Notes under the pieces: model-generated
The model's input: the letters and a program-made list of their open reading frames with translations, nothing else
The model's database searches: none
What the model was told of the DNA's origin: nothing
Assembly: GCF_039566955.1 (NCBI RefSeq)
Contig: NZ_CP154796.1
Location: forward strand, 4,526,001-4,590,000
Source of the DNA: Micromonospora sp. DSM 45708
GTDB lineage: Bacteria; Actinomycetota; Actinomycetes; Mycobacteriales; Micromonosporaceae
Reading direction: 5' to 3'
Length of the DNA stretch: 64,000 bases
Shown here: positions 37,614 through 46,171 of the stretch, in pieces
Numbering within the stretch: the first letter of the stretch is position 1
How the letters are laid out: every line of letters begins with the position of its first letter
Translations under genes and position numbers: made by a program

Positions 37614-38239
37614 TCCGGGTGGCGGCCGTCGACGACGACCGGATGCTGCTGGAGGGGCTGGACGCCTGGCTGGCGGGCGTCGGCGACCTGCGGCTGGTCC
37701 GCACGGCGGCCACGGTGGAGGGCCTGCTGCGGACGTTGACCGAGCCGATCGACGTGGTCCTGCTGGACCTGGTGCTGCGCGACGGCAGCGACGCGGCGGA
37801 GAACGTGCGGCGGTTGGTGACGTCCGGCCGCCGGGTGCTGGTGCTCAGCGTCTGGGCCCGCCCCGACCAGGTGGTGGCGACGTTCGCCGCCGGGTGCAGC
37901 GGGTACGTGACGAAGGACCACGACCTGGGGGCCCTGGCCGCCGCGGTGCGGGACGTGGCAGCGGGGCGGCCCGCGTTCTCGTCGGAACTGGCGTTCGCCT
38001 GCCTGGGTGACGCCCGGCCGACCCGTCCCCGGCTGTCCCCCCGCGAGCGCGGCGTGCTGCTCGCGTACGCCTCGGGCATGACGCTCACGGCCACCGCACG
38101 GCACCTGGGCATCAAGCCGGAGACCGCCCGCACCTACCTGGACCGGGTCAAGGCCAAGTACCACGACCTCGGCCGGCCCAGCCGCACGAAACTCGACCTC
38201 GCCGACCGGGTCCGTGAGGACCGTCTACAGGCCGGCTGA
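37601..38239 (+). CDS. NarL/FixJ-family response regulator
   Basis: 212 residues from GTG 37601, overlapping the kinase gene. The receiver domain has the acidic pair AAVDDDRMLL, the phospho-acceptor in DVVLLDLVLRDG (about residue 53) and the conserved Lys in GYVTKDHDL. The C-terminal LuxR-type helix-turn-helix is LSPRERGVLLAYASGMTLTATARHLGIKPETARTYLDRVKAKY. It works with the kinase encoded upstream. A 14-base hairpin follows, and the large glycoconjugate operon begins 237 bases downstream, so it is a possible target. Confidence 0.93.
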   Translation: MDRLIRVAAVDDDRMLLEGLDAWLAGVGDLRLVRTAATVEGLLRTLTEPIDVVLLDLVLRDGSDAAENVRRLVTSGRRVLVLSVWARPDQVVATFAAGCSGYVTKDHDLGALAAAVRDVAAGRPAFSSELAFACLGDARPTRPRLSPRERGVLLAYASGMTLTATARHLGIKPETARTYLDRVKAKYHDLGRPSRTKLDLADRVREDRLQAG

Positions 38240-38286
38240 GACGGCCCCGGGCACCCACGAACCGCCCGACCGCCGTCCTCGCGGAC

Positions 38287-38318
38287 GTCCGCTGTCCCCC
38301 ACCCGGGGGACAGCGGAC
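38287..38318 (+). terminator. Hairpin terminator after response regulator
   Basis: A perfect 14-base stem (38287-38300 with 38305-38318) and four-base loop, 48 bases after the stop codon. Confidence 0.75.
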
Positions 38319-38475
38319 GGGTCGGTCCGTCCCCCGAACATCCGGCATGACGAGATCGACACACGTCGCTAGCTTGGGATCGCACAGCGTCGCCACACCG
38401 TCACCCGGGGGTTCGGGGGGCCGGTCCCGTCGGCGCTGGCACTCCCCCACCGGTCGTCCGAGGAAAGGCCACCGC

Positions 38476-39897
38476 ATGCCCCACCTGATCGGTATCGACG
38501 AGGCGGAACAGCTCGGCACGAAGCGGGTGCACCAGCTGTACCGCGACCATGTCAGTCGCAGTCAGGTCTCCCTGATGACGACGTTCGGCTTCGGCCGGGA
38601 ACTGGTGGACCACGCCGAGGGGGTGTGGATCCACCTCCGGGACGGCCGCCGGGTGCTGGACTTCTCGGGCGGCGTCGGCGTGCTGAACCACGGGCACAAC
38701 CATCCGCGCATCCTGGCCGCCCGGCGGCGCTTCGCCGAGGCCCGGCGGATGGAGGTGCACAAGGCGTTCTTCTCGCCGTACACGGCGGCGCTGAGCCACA
38801 ACATGGCCGCCCTGCTTCCCGGCGACCTCTCCGTCTCGTACTTCCCGAACTCGGGCGCGGAGGCGAACGAGGGCGCGGTGAAGATGGCCTACAAGTACCA
38901 CGGCGGGCGGCGCAACACGGTGCTGCGCGCCGACATCAGCTTCCACGGCAAGACCCTCGGCGCGGGCAGCCTCACCGGCTCGTCGGAGAACGCGTTCCGG
39001 TTCCCCGGCCTGCCCGGCATCGTCGTCTACCCGTACGGTGACCTCGCCGCCGTCCGGGCGGCCGTCGACGCGGCGCGCGCCCCGGACGGCGGCTGCGACG
39101 TGTACGCCATCCTGGTCGAACCGTTCAGCGCCTCCACGATGCGCCGGTGGAGCGACGACGACCTGCTGGCCCTGCAACGGCTCTGCCGCGAGCGGGACAT
39201 CATCATGATCTTCGACGAGGTCTACACCGGGTGGGGCAAGACCGGCAGCCTCTTCAACTTCATGCGGTGCGAAGGGCTGCTGCCGGACATCCTCACCTAC
39301 TCCAAGTCGCTCGGCGGCGGCAAGGCCTCGATCGCCGGCTACACGGCCCGCGAGCCGGTGTTCCGCCGGGCGTACGACCGGCTGACCGACGTCATCCTGC
39401 ACAGCACCACCTACTACGGCTTCGGGGAGGAGACCGCCACCGCCCTGGAGGCCGTCGCGGTGGTGGTCGACGACGACTACCCCGCCCGGGCCCGGATGCT
39501 GGAGGCGGTGCTGCAACCCGGCCTCGACCGCATCGCCAAGGCGTACCCCGAGGTGGTCGGCCGGGTCGACGGCGCCGGCGCGTTGTGGGGCGTCTTCCTC
39601 GGCGGCGGTCCCGGTCTGCTCGACCTGGCCGGCCGGCTGATGCCCGGCTTCACCCACGACCCGCAGTTCCGCACCAAGCTCATCACCCTGTCGGTGATCG
39701 CGCACCTGTTCCGCGAGCACGGGATCATGACCTACTACAGCCCCAACGCCGACAATCCGCTGATGGTCGCGCCGAGCCTGGTGGCCACCGGTGAGGACGT
39801 GGAGCACTTCCTCACCGCGCTGGACGCGACGCTGTCGCGGGGGCTGCCCCGGCTGCTGACCGCCTTCGTGCGGGAGCGGGTGACGTCGCGATGGTGA
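38476..39897 (+). CDS. Class III PLP-dependent aminotransferase
   Basis: 473 residues from ATG 38476 after GAGGAAAGG. Motifs include FPNSGAEANEGAVKMAYKYH (phosphate binding), ISFHGKTLGAGSLTGS, IIMIFDEVYTGWGKTG and the Schiff-base Lys in DILTYSKSLGGGK (about residue 277). Family members transaminate omega-amines, glutamate-1-semialdehyde or sugars; the substrate is not evident. It opens a ten-gene operon and overlaps the epimerase gene by seven bases. Confidence 0.92.
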   Translation: MPHLIGIDEAEQLGTKRVHQLYRDHVSRSQVSLMTTFGFGRELVDHAEGVWIHLRDGRRVLDFSGGVGVLNHGHNHPRILAARRRFAEARRMEVHKAFFSPYTAALSHNMAALLPGDLSVSYFPNSGAEANEGAVKMAYKYHGGRRNTVLRADISFHGKTLGAGSLTGSSENAFRFPGLPGIVVYPYGDLAAVRAAVDAARAPDGGCDVYAILVEPFSASTMRRWSDDDLLALQRLCRERDIIMIFDEVYTGWGKTGSLFNFMRCEGLLPDILTYSKSLGGGKASIAGYTAREPVFRRAYDRLTDVILHSTTYYGFGEETATALEAVAVVVDDDYPARARMLEAVLQPGLDRIAKAYPEVVGRVDGAGALWGVFLGGGPGLLDLAGRLMPGFTHDPQFRTKLITLSVIAHLFREHGIMTYYSPNADNPLMVAPSLVATGEDVEHFLTALDATLSRGLPRLLTAFVRERVTSRW

Positions 39898-40934
39898 CCA
39901 GCGGCCACGTCGTGGTGACCGGGGCCAGCGGGATGCTCGGCTCGCACCTGGTCCGCCGGCTGCTCGCCGAGGGACACCGGGTGCACGGGGTGGACCTGCT
40001 GCCCGCCGCGCACACCCATCCGGAGCTGGCCCACAGCCAGGGCGACGTCCGCGACGCCGCGTTGCTGGCGCGGGTGTTCGCCGACGCGTCCGCCGTGGTG
40101 CACTGCGCTGCCGCGCTGCCCAGCTACCCGGCCGAGATGATCCGGTCGATCATCGTGGACGGCACGCACGCGGTGCTCGGCGCCGCCCGCCGGGTGCAGG
40201 TGCCCCGGGTCGTGCACATCTCCTCCACCGCCGTCTACGGCCTGCCCCGGCTGGTGCCGACGCCCGAGGACCACCCGCGGGAGCCGGTCGACCCGTACAC
40301 CCGGGCGAAGGTCGAGGCGGAGCTGCTGGTGGAACGGTTCCGCGCGGAAGGGCTCTGCGTCCCGGTGCTGCGCCCCAAGACGTTCCTCGGGCCGGGCCGG
40401 ATGGGCCTGTTCGCGATGCTCTTCGAATGGGCCGAGGAAGGCCGTCACTTCCCGGTGCTCGGTCGCGGCGACGTGCGGGTGCAGATGTTCGCCGTCGAGG
40501 ACCTGGTCGACGCGGTGCTGACCGTGCTCGCCGCCCCGGAGGACGTCGCCGGGGACACGTACAACCTCGGCGCCGCCGAGTTCGGCACGCTCCGCGAGGA
40601 CTTCCAGGCGGTGCTCGACGCCGCCGGACACGGCCGGCGGGTGGTCGGGCTGCCGGCCGCGCCGACGCTCGCGGCGCTGCGGGCGCTGGAGCGCAGCGGC
40701 CTCTCCCCGGTGTACGGGCGGCTGCTGTACAAGCTGCGCGCCGACTCGTACGTGAGCATCGACAAGGCCCGCGACCGGCTCGGTTTCACGCCCCGCTTCG
40801 CCAACCGCGAGGCGATCCTCGCCACCTACCGGTGGTGGCGGGCGAACCGGGGCGCGGCGGCGAGCGGGGCCGGCCGGACCAGCCGGGAACCCTGGCGACA
40901 GGGCGCGCTCTCCCTCGCGAAGATCTTCTTCTAG
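39891..40934 (+). CDS. NAD-dependent epimerase/dehydratase (extended SDR)
   Basis: 347 residues. The nucleotide-binding motif is VVVTGASGMLGSHLVRRLL and the active site is Ser-Thr...Tyr...Lys: ISSTAVYGLP with YTRAK. It resembles GalE/WcaG-type sugar-nucleotide epimerases or reductases, and the C-terminus has the usual YVSIDKARDRLGFTPRF. It overlaps the aminotransferase gene and precedes the UbiA-like gene by 11 bases, so it likely prepares a sugar donor for the pathway. Confidence 0.9.
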   Translation: MVTSGHVVVTGASGMLGSHLVRRLLAEGHRVHGVDLLPAAHTHPELAHSQGDVRDAALLARVFADASAVVHCAAALPSYPAEMIRSIIVDGTHAVLGAARRVQVPRVVHISSTAVYGLPRLVPTPEDHPREPVDPYTRAKVEAELLVERFRAEGLCVPVLRPKTFLGPGRMGLFAMLFEWAEEGRHFPVLGRGDVRVQMFAVEDLVDAVLTVLAAPEDVAGDTYNLGAAEFGTLREDFQAVLDAAGHGRRVVGLPAAPTLAALRALERSGLSPVYGRLLYKLRADSYVSIDKARDRLGFTPRFANREAILATYRWWRANRGAAASGAGRTSREPWRQGALSLAKIFF

Positions 40935-40945
40935 GGCGCGGGCCG

Positions 40946-41908
40946 ATGCCTCTCCTCGACTCCGCTCCCGCCGCCGTGCCGGCCCTGGAGCCGCCGACCA
41001 CCCGCCGACCCCGGCTGGTCGTCGACCTGCTCCGCCTGATCCGCCCCGGCCACTGGGTGAAGAGCCTGCTGGTCGTCCCGCTCCCCCTGCTGGACCCGCT
41101 GTCCTGGCACCTGGCCGGGCTGACCCGGCTGGGCTGGTCCGTCGTCGCCTTCGTGCTCGCCGCCTCGGCCGTCTACGTCGGCAACGACGTGGTCGACCGG
41201 CACCGGGACGGTCACCACCCGGTGAAGCGGCACCGGCCGGTGGCGTCCGGCCGGGTGCCGGTGCCGGTGGCGTACGCCTGCGCCGTCGTGCTCCTGCTCG
41301 GCCTCGCGCTGCTGCTGGCCGCCGGCCCGGTCGGACCGGCCTGGCCGGTGCTTGCCTACCTCGCGCTCAACGTCTGGTACAGCCGGGGCCTGAAGCACGT
41401 CCCACTGGTCGAGGCCGGTGTGGTCGCGACCGGGTTCGTGCTGCGCGCCGTGCAGGGCTACCTGGCCGTCGGCGCGGCCGTGTCGGCCTGGCTGCTGGTC
41501 ACCGTGTTCGCCGGCTGCCTGCTGCTGATCGTCGGCAAGCGCCGCCAGGAACTGCTGGACGCTGGGGTGGCCCACCGGCCCGCCCTGCGCGGCTGGTCGG
41601 TGGAGCTGGCCGGGCACCTGCTCCAGCTCAACGGGCTCCTGGCGGTCACCGCCGGGCTGGTCTGGCTCGGCACGGAAGCACCGTTCGACCCGTACCGGGA
41701 CGCCGCGATGCTGCTGTCCACCCCGTTCGTCCTCTACCTGATGTCGCGGTACCTGCAACTGGCCCTCGTCCGGCGGGCCGGCGGCGACCCGGTCCGGTTG
41801 CTGTCGCGGGACCGGGCGGTGATCGCCGCCGCCGTGCTCTGGGCGGCCAGCCTCGGCGCGCTCTACGCCGCCATCCGGTTCCCGGCGATCGTCGCCGCCC
41901 TGTCCTGA
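40946..41908 (+). CDS. UbiA-family prenyltransferase, decaprenyl-phosphate phosphoribosyltransferase-like
   Basis: 320 residues from ATG 40946 with eight to nine membrane helices. The first Asp-rich motif NDVVDRHRDGHHPVKRHRPVASG closely follows the pattern of mycobacterial DPPR synthase (Rv3806c type), which joins phosphoribose to decaprenyl phosphate. The start region RLIRPGHWVKSLLVVPLPL is also shared. The second motif lies near LLIVGKRRQELLD. If the family call holds, this enzyme makes a polyprenyl-phospho-pentose, the lipid donor for the transferases encoded next. Confidence 0.85.
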   Translation: MPLLDSAPAAVPALEPPTTRRPRLVVDLLRLIRPGHWVKSLLVVPLPLLDPLSWHLAGLTRLGWSVVAFVLAASAVYVGNDVVDRHRDGHHPVKRHRPVASGRVPVPVAYACAVVLLLGLALLLAAGPVGPAWPVLAYLALNVWYSRGLKHVPLVEAGVVATGFVLRAVQGYLAVGAAVSAWLLVTVFAGCLLLIVGKRRQELLDAGVAHRPALRGWSVELAGHLLQLNGLLAVTAGLVWLGTEAPFDPYRDAAMLLSTPFVLYLMSRYLQLALVRRAGGDPVRLLSRDRAVIAAAVLWAASLGALYAAIRFPAIVAALS

Positions 41909-41909
41909 A

Positions 41910-41957
41910 CCCGCGCCCCCGCCCCCACCCGCGCCCGCGCCCGCGCCCGCGCCCGCG
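41910..41957 (+). repeat. C-rich hexamer repeat between UbiA-like and GT2 genes
   Basis: Several copies of CCCGCG fill the 61-base gap. The minus strand has at least seven runs of three or more G spaced by one to three bases, a G-quadruplex-type sequence. The AAGGAGA ribosome site of the next gene follows immediately. Confidence 0.85.
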
Positions 41958-41969
41958 TCAAGGAGAGCC

Positions 41970-43001
41970 ATGACCGCGCACACCCCGACCGTCTCGATCG
42001 TCGTTCCCAACTACAACCACGCCGACTCGCTGCCGCTGACGCTGCCGGCGCTGCTGGCGCAGACCCATCCCGCCACCGAGATCATCTTCGTGGACGACCG
42101 GAGCACCGACGACTCGGTGGCGGTGGCCGAGTCGCTCGGCGTGCCGGTGGTCCGCACGCCGCACAACGGCGGCCCCGCCCTGGCCCGCAACGTCGGGGCC
42201 GCCCGGGCCAACGGCGACGTCCTGCTCTTCGTCGACTCCGACGTGGAACTGCCACCGGACACGGTGACCCGGGCGGTACGGCTGCTCGCCGCCGACCCGC
42301 GGGCCGGCGCGATCTGCGGCATCCTCGACGAGGTCCCGCTGGTCCGGGACAGCCTCGTCCAGGAGTGCCGGTGTCTCCAGGCGCACTGGTGGCGGATCAG
42401 CTCGTTGGGCGACGTCAGCTTCCTGTTCACCGCCATCTGCGCCATGCCGGCCCGGGTGTTCGCCGAGATCGGCCCGTTCCACGAGGGGCTGCGCCAGACC
42501 GAGGAGGTCGAGTACGGCGAGCGGCTCACCGGCCGGTACCCGATCCGGCTCACCGACGCCCTGCACGGTCGGCACCGCGACGACGACCGGCTCGCTCCGA
42601 TGCTGCGCAAGGTGTTCCACCGCAGCCGGTTGCGGATGCCGCTGTACGCGTACCGGCGTCGCGCCGCGCAGGGCTTCGAGACCGCGTCCCGGATGTGGGC
42701 CGCCGTCAGCGCCCTGCTCGGCACGCTCGCGCTGCCGTTGCCGCTGCTGGCCGGGGTGCTCGGGGCGCTGCCCTTCCTGGCCTTCCTCCTGCTCTTCCTG
42801 GCGTGCGACGCCGGCATGTACCGGTTCGTCGCCCGCCGCCGCGGACCGGCGTTGCTCGCCGCGTTCGTCGGGGTGCAGTGGCTGATCAACCTGGCGATCG
42901 CCGCCGGCGCCGCCGCCGGCGCGGCGCAGTGGCTCTGCTCCCGCTCCTTCCGTCACCTCTACGAGGGCGGCCCACACCCGGCCGCACAGGTGACGGCATG
43001 A
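41970..43001 (+). CDS. GT2 glycosyltransferase with C-terminal membrane helices (copy 1)
   Basis: 343 residues. The GT-A domain shows VSIVVPNYNHADSLP, IFVDDRSTDDSVAVAES, GGPALARNVGAARANGDVLLFVDSDVELP and a TEEVEYGERLTGRYPIRL region in place of the usual ED base motif. Two to three membrane helices close the protein (ALLGTLALPLPLLAGVLGALPFLAFLLLFLAC and following). It is similar to the GT2 proteins at 44131 and 45149. It overlaps the next gene by four bases (ATGA). Confidence 0.9.
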   Translation: MTAHTPTVSIVVPNYNHADSLPLTLPALLAQTHPATEIIFVDDRSTDDSVAVAESLGVPVVRTPHNGGPALARNVGAARANGDVLLFVDSDVELPPDTVTRAVRLLAADPRAGAICGILDEVPLVRDSLVQECRCLQAHWWRISSLGDVSFLFTAICAMPARVFAEIGPFHEGLRQTEEVEYGERLTGRYPIRLTDALHGRHRDDDRLAPMLRKVFHRSRLRMPLYAYRRRAAQGFETASRMWAAVSALLGTLALPLPLLAGVLGALPFLAFLLLFLACDAGMYRFVARRRGPALLAAFVGVQWLINLAIAAGAAAGAAQWLCSRSFRHLYEGGPHPAAQVTA

Positions 43002-44134
43002 GCGAACGCACCGAGCGCAGCGAGGGCCATGAGCGCATGCCCGACCGGCGGCGGTGGTGTACGGCCACCCGGCTGCTCTGCGCGGCGGCGTTCGGCTGGG
43101 CGGTGTTCACCGGCCTGCACCGGGCGTTGAGCGGGCGCTGGTGGTTCTGGCTGCTGCCGGACCTGCTGCCACCGGCGGCGTACCTGCTGGTGCCGGTGGC
43201 GCTGGCGGCGGCCGTACCGGCGGCCCGGGCGCTGCGCCGGCCGCTGCCCGCCCGGCCGGCGGCGGCGGTGCTGGCGGCGGCGGCCACCGCGTTCGCGGTC
43301 GGCCTGCCCGACGGGGGCCTCAACCGGTACGCGTGGGCGTCCCGCCCCGCCCCGCCGTCGGGCGCGCTGACGGTGCTGGCCTGGAACACCGGCTACTGGG
43401 ACCAGCACGACGACCCGGAGGCGTTCCTGCGTTTCCTGCTCGACCGGCGGGCCGACGTCTACCTGTTGCAGGAGCACCTCTACTGGGACGACGCGGCCGG
43501 GCTGGCCGGGGCCCGGCCCGCCCCCGACCCGGAGCGGCTGCGCCGGGCGTTCCCCGGCTACACCGTCGTCGCCCGTGGCGAACTGCTCACCCTGTCCCGG
43601 TTCCCGGTGGTGGCCCGGCCGGCGGTCGGTCCCGACGCGGACCTCGCGGCCGACCCGGGCGCCGACTTCGGGCGGGTCTTCACCGCTGCCAAGGTGCTCC
43701 GCGCCGACCTGCTGGTGGGCGGCCGGGTGCTGTCCACGTACAACGTGCACCTGCCGGTGCAGGTGAACCTCGCGCCGAGGCGGTTCCTGGGCTACGTGCG
43801 GGAGCGCGACCGGGCCCGGCGGGCGCAACTCGCCGGGCTGCGGGCCGACCTCGCCGCCAACGCCGGGCCGGTGCTGGTCGCCGGCGACTTCAACACCACG
43901 GCCGCGATGGGCGACCTGCGCCCGTTGCGGGACCGGCTGCGCGACGCCGCGGACGCCAACGCCGACGTGTACCCGGCGAGCTGGCCCGCCGGTCGGCTAC
44001 CGGCGGCCTGGCGGCTGGACTGGACGCTGACCTCCCGGACGGTACGCGTGCACCGGTACACGCTGGACGATCCGCGCGGGCTGTCCGACCACCGCGCCCA
44101 GACCGCCCTGATCACCCTCGGGGAGGGGTCGTGA
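42998..44134 (+). CDS. Membrane-anchored endonuclease/exonuclease/phosphatase (EEP) family protein (copy 1)
   Basis: 378 residues. The first 110 residues hold three or so membrane helices, the rest an extracytoplasmic EEP domain: LTVLAWNTGYWD (first Asn), ADVYLLQEHLYW (metal Glu), YNVHLPVQ, VLVAGDFNTTAAMGDLRPL (catalytic Asp/Asn) and LSDHRAQTA (catalytic His). EEP enzymes cleave phosphodiester bonds in nucleic acids, inositol phosphates or sphingomyelin. Facing outward in this operon, it more likely cuts a lipid-linked or polymer phosphodiester than DNA. The N-terminus MSERTERSEGHERM is low-complexity. Confidence 0.85.
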   Translation: MSERTERSEGHERMPDRRRWCTATRLLCAAAFGWAVFTGLHRALSGRWWFWLLPDLLPPAAYLLVPVALAAAVPAARALRRPLPARPAAAVLAAAATAFAVGLPDGGLNRYAWASRPAPPSGALTVLAWNTGYWDQHDDPEAFLRFLLDRRADVYLLQEHLYWDDAAGLAGARPAPDPERLRRAFPGYTVVARGELLTLSRFPVVARPAVGPDADLAADPGADFGRVFTAAKVLRADLLVGGRVLSTYNVHLPVQVNLAPRRFLGYVRERDRARRAQLAGLRADLAANAGPVLVAGDFNTTAAMGDLRPLRDRLRDAADANADVYPASWPAGRLPAAWRLDWTLTSRTVRVHRYTLDDPRGLSDHRAQTALITLGEGS

Positions 44135-45147
44135 GCCGTACGCCGACCGTCTCGGTCGTGATCCCGGTCTGGAACGCCGCGAAGACGCTGCGCCACTGCC
44201 TGGACGCAGTGGCGGCGCAGACCCACCCGCCGGTGGAGGTGCTCGTCGTCGACGACGGCAGCACCGACGGGTCGGCGGCGGTGGCCGCCGCGGCCCGTGT
44301 CCGGGTGCTGGTGCAGCCGGTCAACGGTGGGGTCTCCGCGGCCCGCAACGCCGGGGTGGCGGCCAGCCACGGTGAGGTGGTCTTCTTCGTCGACTCCGAC
44401 GTCGCGCTGGCCCCGGACGCGATCGCCAACGCGCTGGCGGTGCTCGCCGCCGACCCGGACTGCGGCTGCGTCTACGGCGTCTACGCCCCGGAGCCGCTGA
44501 TCGACGACGGGCCGGTCGAGCGGTACCGGGTGCTGCACCTGCACTCCGCGCTGACCCGGGCGGTCGGCCCGGTCGACACCGCGGTCTTCGCGCTCGCCGC
44601 GGTGCCCCGCGCCGTGCTGAGCGAGCTGGGCCCGTTCGACGAGAACCTGCGCAGCGCCGAGGACGACGAGTACAGCGAGCGGTTGCTGACCCGGTACCGG
44701 ATCCGGCTCACCGACACCGTCGTCGGTCGGCACGACGAGGCGGACCGGCTGCTGCCGCTGCTGGGAGAGCAGTACCGGCGGGCCCAACTGCTCCGCTGGT
44801 CGCTGCGCAACCGCTACCGCCGGCGCGGTCTGGCGCTGAACCGCAGCCTCGGCGTGCTGGCCGCCGGGCTGGCCGTGCTCACCCTGCCGGCGGCGCTGCT
44901 CGGCCCGTACGGGGCCGGTGTGCCAATGCTCTGCCTGGCGGTCTTCGCCGCCGCCGACCCGCCGCTGGTGGTGGCGCTGCGCCGGGGCGGCGGGGCGTTC
45001 CTGGCCCGTGCCCTCGGCATCCACCTGCTGGTGAACGTCGCGCTGATCGCCGGTGCCGCGGTCGGCCTGGTCCGGTCCCTGGTGGACCCGTCGTTCGGCC
45101 CGTCGTCGCGTGCCGCCCTCCGTCCCCTCGACTCGAAAGGTTGGTGA
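44131..45147 (+). CDS. GT2 glycosyltransferase with C-terminal membrane helices (copy 2)
   Basis: 338 residues from GTG 44131, overlapping the EEP stop as GTGA. It has VSVVIPVWNAAKTLRHCLDAVAAQTHPP, VVDDGSTDGSAAVAAAA, GGVSAARNAGVAASHGEVVFFVDSDVALAP and SAEDDEYSERLLTRYRIRL, with EDDEYS as probable catalytic base region, followed by two or three membrane helices. It resembles the other two GT2 proteins of the operon throughout. Confidence 0.9.
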   Translation: MSRTPTVSVVIPVWNAAKTLRHCLDAVAAQTHPPVEVLVVDDGSTDGSAAVAAAARVRVLVQPVNGGVSAARNAGVAASHGEVVFFVDSDVALAPDAIANALAVLAADPDCGCVYGVYAPEPLIDDGPVERYRVLHLHSALTRAVGPVDTAVFALAAVPRAVLSELGPFDENLRSAEDDEYSERLLTRYRIRLTDTVVGRHDEADRLLPLLGEQYRRAQLLRWSLRNRYRRRGLALNRSLGVLAAGLAVLTLPAALLGPYGAGVPMLCLAVFAAADPPLVVALRRGGGAFLARALGIHLLVNVALIAGAAVGLVRSLVDPSFGPSSRAALRPLDSKGW

Positions 45148-45148
45148 G

Positions 45149-46171
45149 GTGGTGACCGTCTCCGCACCCCTCGTCTCGGTCATCGTGCCCAACTACAACT
45201 ACGCCCGCACGCTGCGGCTCTGCCTGGCGGCGCTGCGGCGGCAGACCCACCGGCCGGTGGAGGTGATCGTGGTCGACGACGGCAGCACCGACGACTCGGT
45301 GGCGGTCGCCGAGTCCTTCCCCGAGGTGCGGGTGCTGCGTACACCTGTCAACAGCGGGCCCTCGGTGGCGCGCAACCTCGGCGCGGAGGCCGCCACCGGG
45401 GAGGTCCTGATGTTCGTCGACTCGGACGTGGCGCTGGCCCCGGACGCGGTGGCCGTCGCGGTGGCGATCCTGCGCGACGAGCCCGGCGTCGGCGCGGTCT
45501 GCGGCAACTACGACACCGTCCCGCTGATCGACGGCACCTTCACCAAGGACTACCGCAACCTGTACCGGCACTGGTATTTCCGCGCCGCCGAGGGCAGCAT
45601 CACCGGTTTCCTGTCGACCGCGATCCTGGCCGTGCCGACCAGCGTCTGGGCGCAGGTGGGCCCGTTCAACCCCCGGCTGACCCAGAGCGAGGGCGCGGAC
45701 GTCAGCGAACGGCTCACCGACCGGTACGAGGTGCGGATGACCAGCCGGGTCATCGGCCGGCACGACGACGACGCGACGCTGCGGATCGCGCTGGGCAAGG
45801 TGTTCACCCGGACCCGGGTGCACATCCCGTTCTTCCTGCACCGACGGCGGGTGGTGGGGGTGGTGACCTCCGCCGAGTCCGGCACCGGGCTGGCGTCCTG
45901 GCTGGCCGCCGCCACCACACCGCTGCCACTGCTGGCCGGTCCGGGGTGGGCCGTCGTGCCGCTGCTGCTGCTGGCGCTCTGGCTGCTCAGCGACGCCCGG
46001 ATGTACCGCTACGTGCGCGCCGTGCGGGGCCTGCCCTACACGCTGCGCTTCGCCGGCCTGCACCTGCTGGTCAGCCTCACCATCGGGGTGGGCGTGGCGG
46101 TGGGGCTGGTGCAGTGGCTGCTCTCCCGCCGCTTCCGCCGCCTCTACGAGCAGCCGGCGGTGATCGCGTGA
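45149..46171 (+). CDS. GT2 glycosyltransferase with C-terminal membrane helices (copy 3)
   Basis: 340 residues. GTG 45149 (or 45152) is chosen because GAAAGG lies eight bases upstream and the previous gene ends at 45147. Motifs are VSVIVPNYNYARTLRLC, VVDDGSTDDSVAVAES, GPSVARNLGAEAATGEVLMFVDSDVALAP and SEGADVSERLTDRYEVRM, which lacks the ED pair of copy 2, as in copy 1. The membrane tail ends RRFRRLYEQP, much like SRSFRHLYEGG in copy 1. Its stop overlaps the second EEP gene by four bases. Confidence 0.9.
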   Translation: MVTVSAPLVSVIVPNYNYARTLRLCLAALRRQTHRPVEVIVVDDGSTDDSVAVAESFPEVRVLRTPVNSGPSVARNLGAEAATGEVLMFVDSDVALAPDAVAVAVAILRDEPGVGAVCGNYDTVPLIDGTFTKDYRNLYRHWYFRAAEGSITGFLSTAILAVPTSVWAQVGPFNPRLTQSEGADVSERLTDRYEVRMTSRVIGRHDDDATLRIALGKVFTRTRVHIPFFLHRRRVVGVVTSAESGTGLASWLAAATTPLPLLAGPGWAVVPLLLLALWLLSDARMYRYVRAVRGLPYTLRFAGLHLLVSLTIGVGVAVGLVQWLLSRRFRRLYEQPAVIA

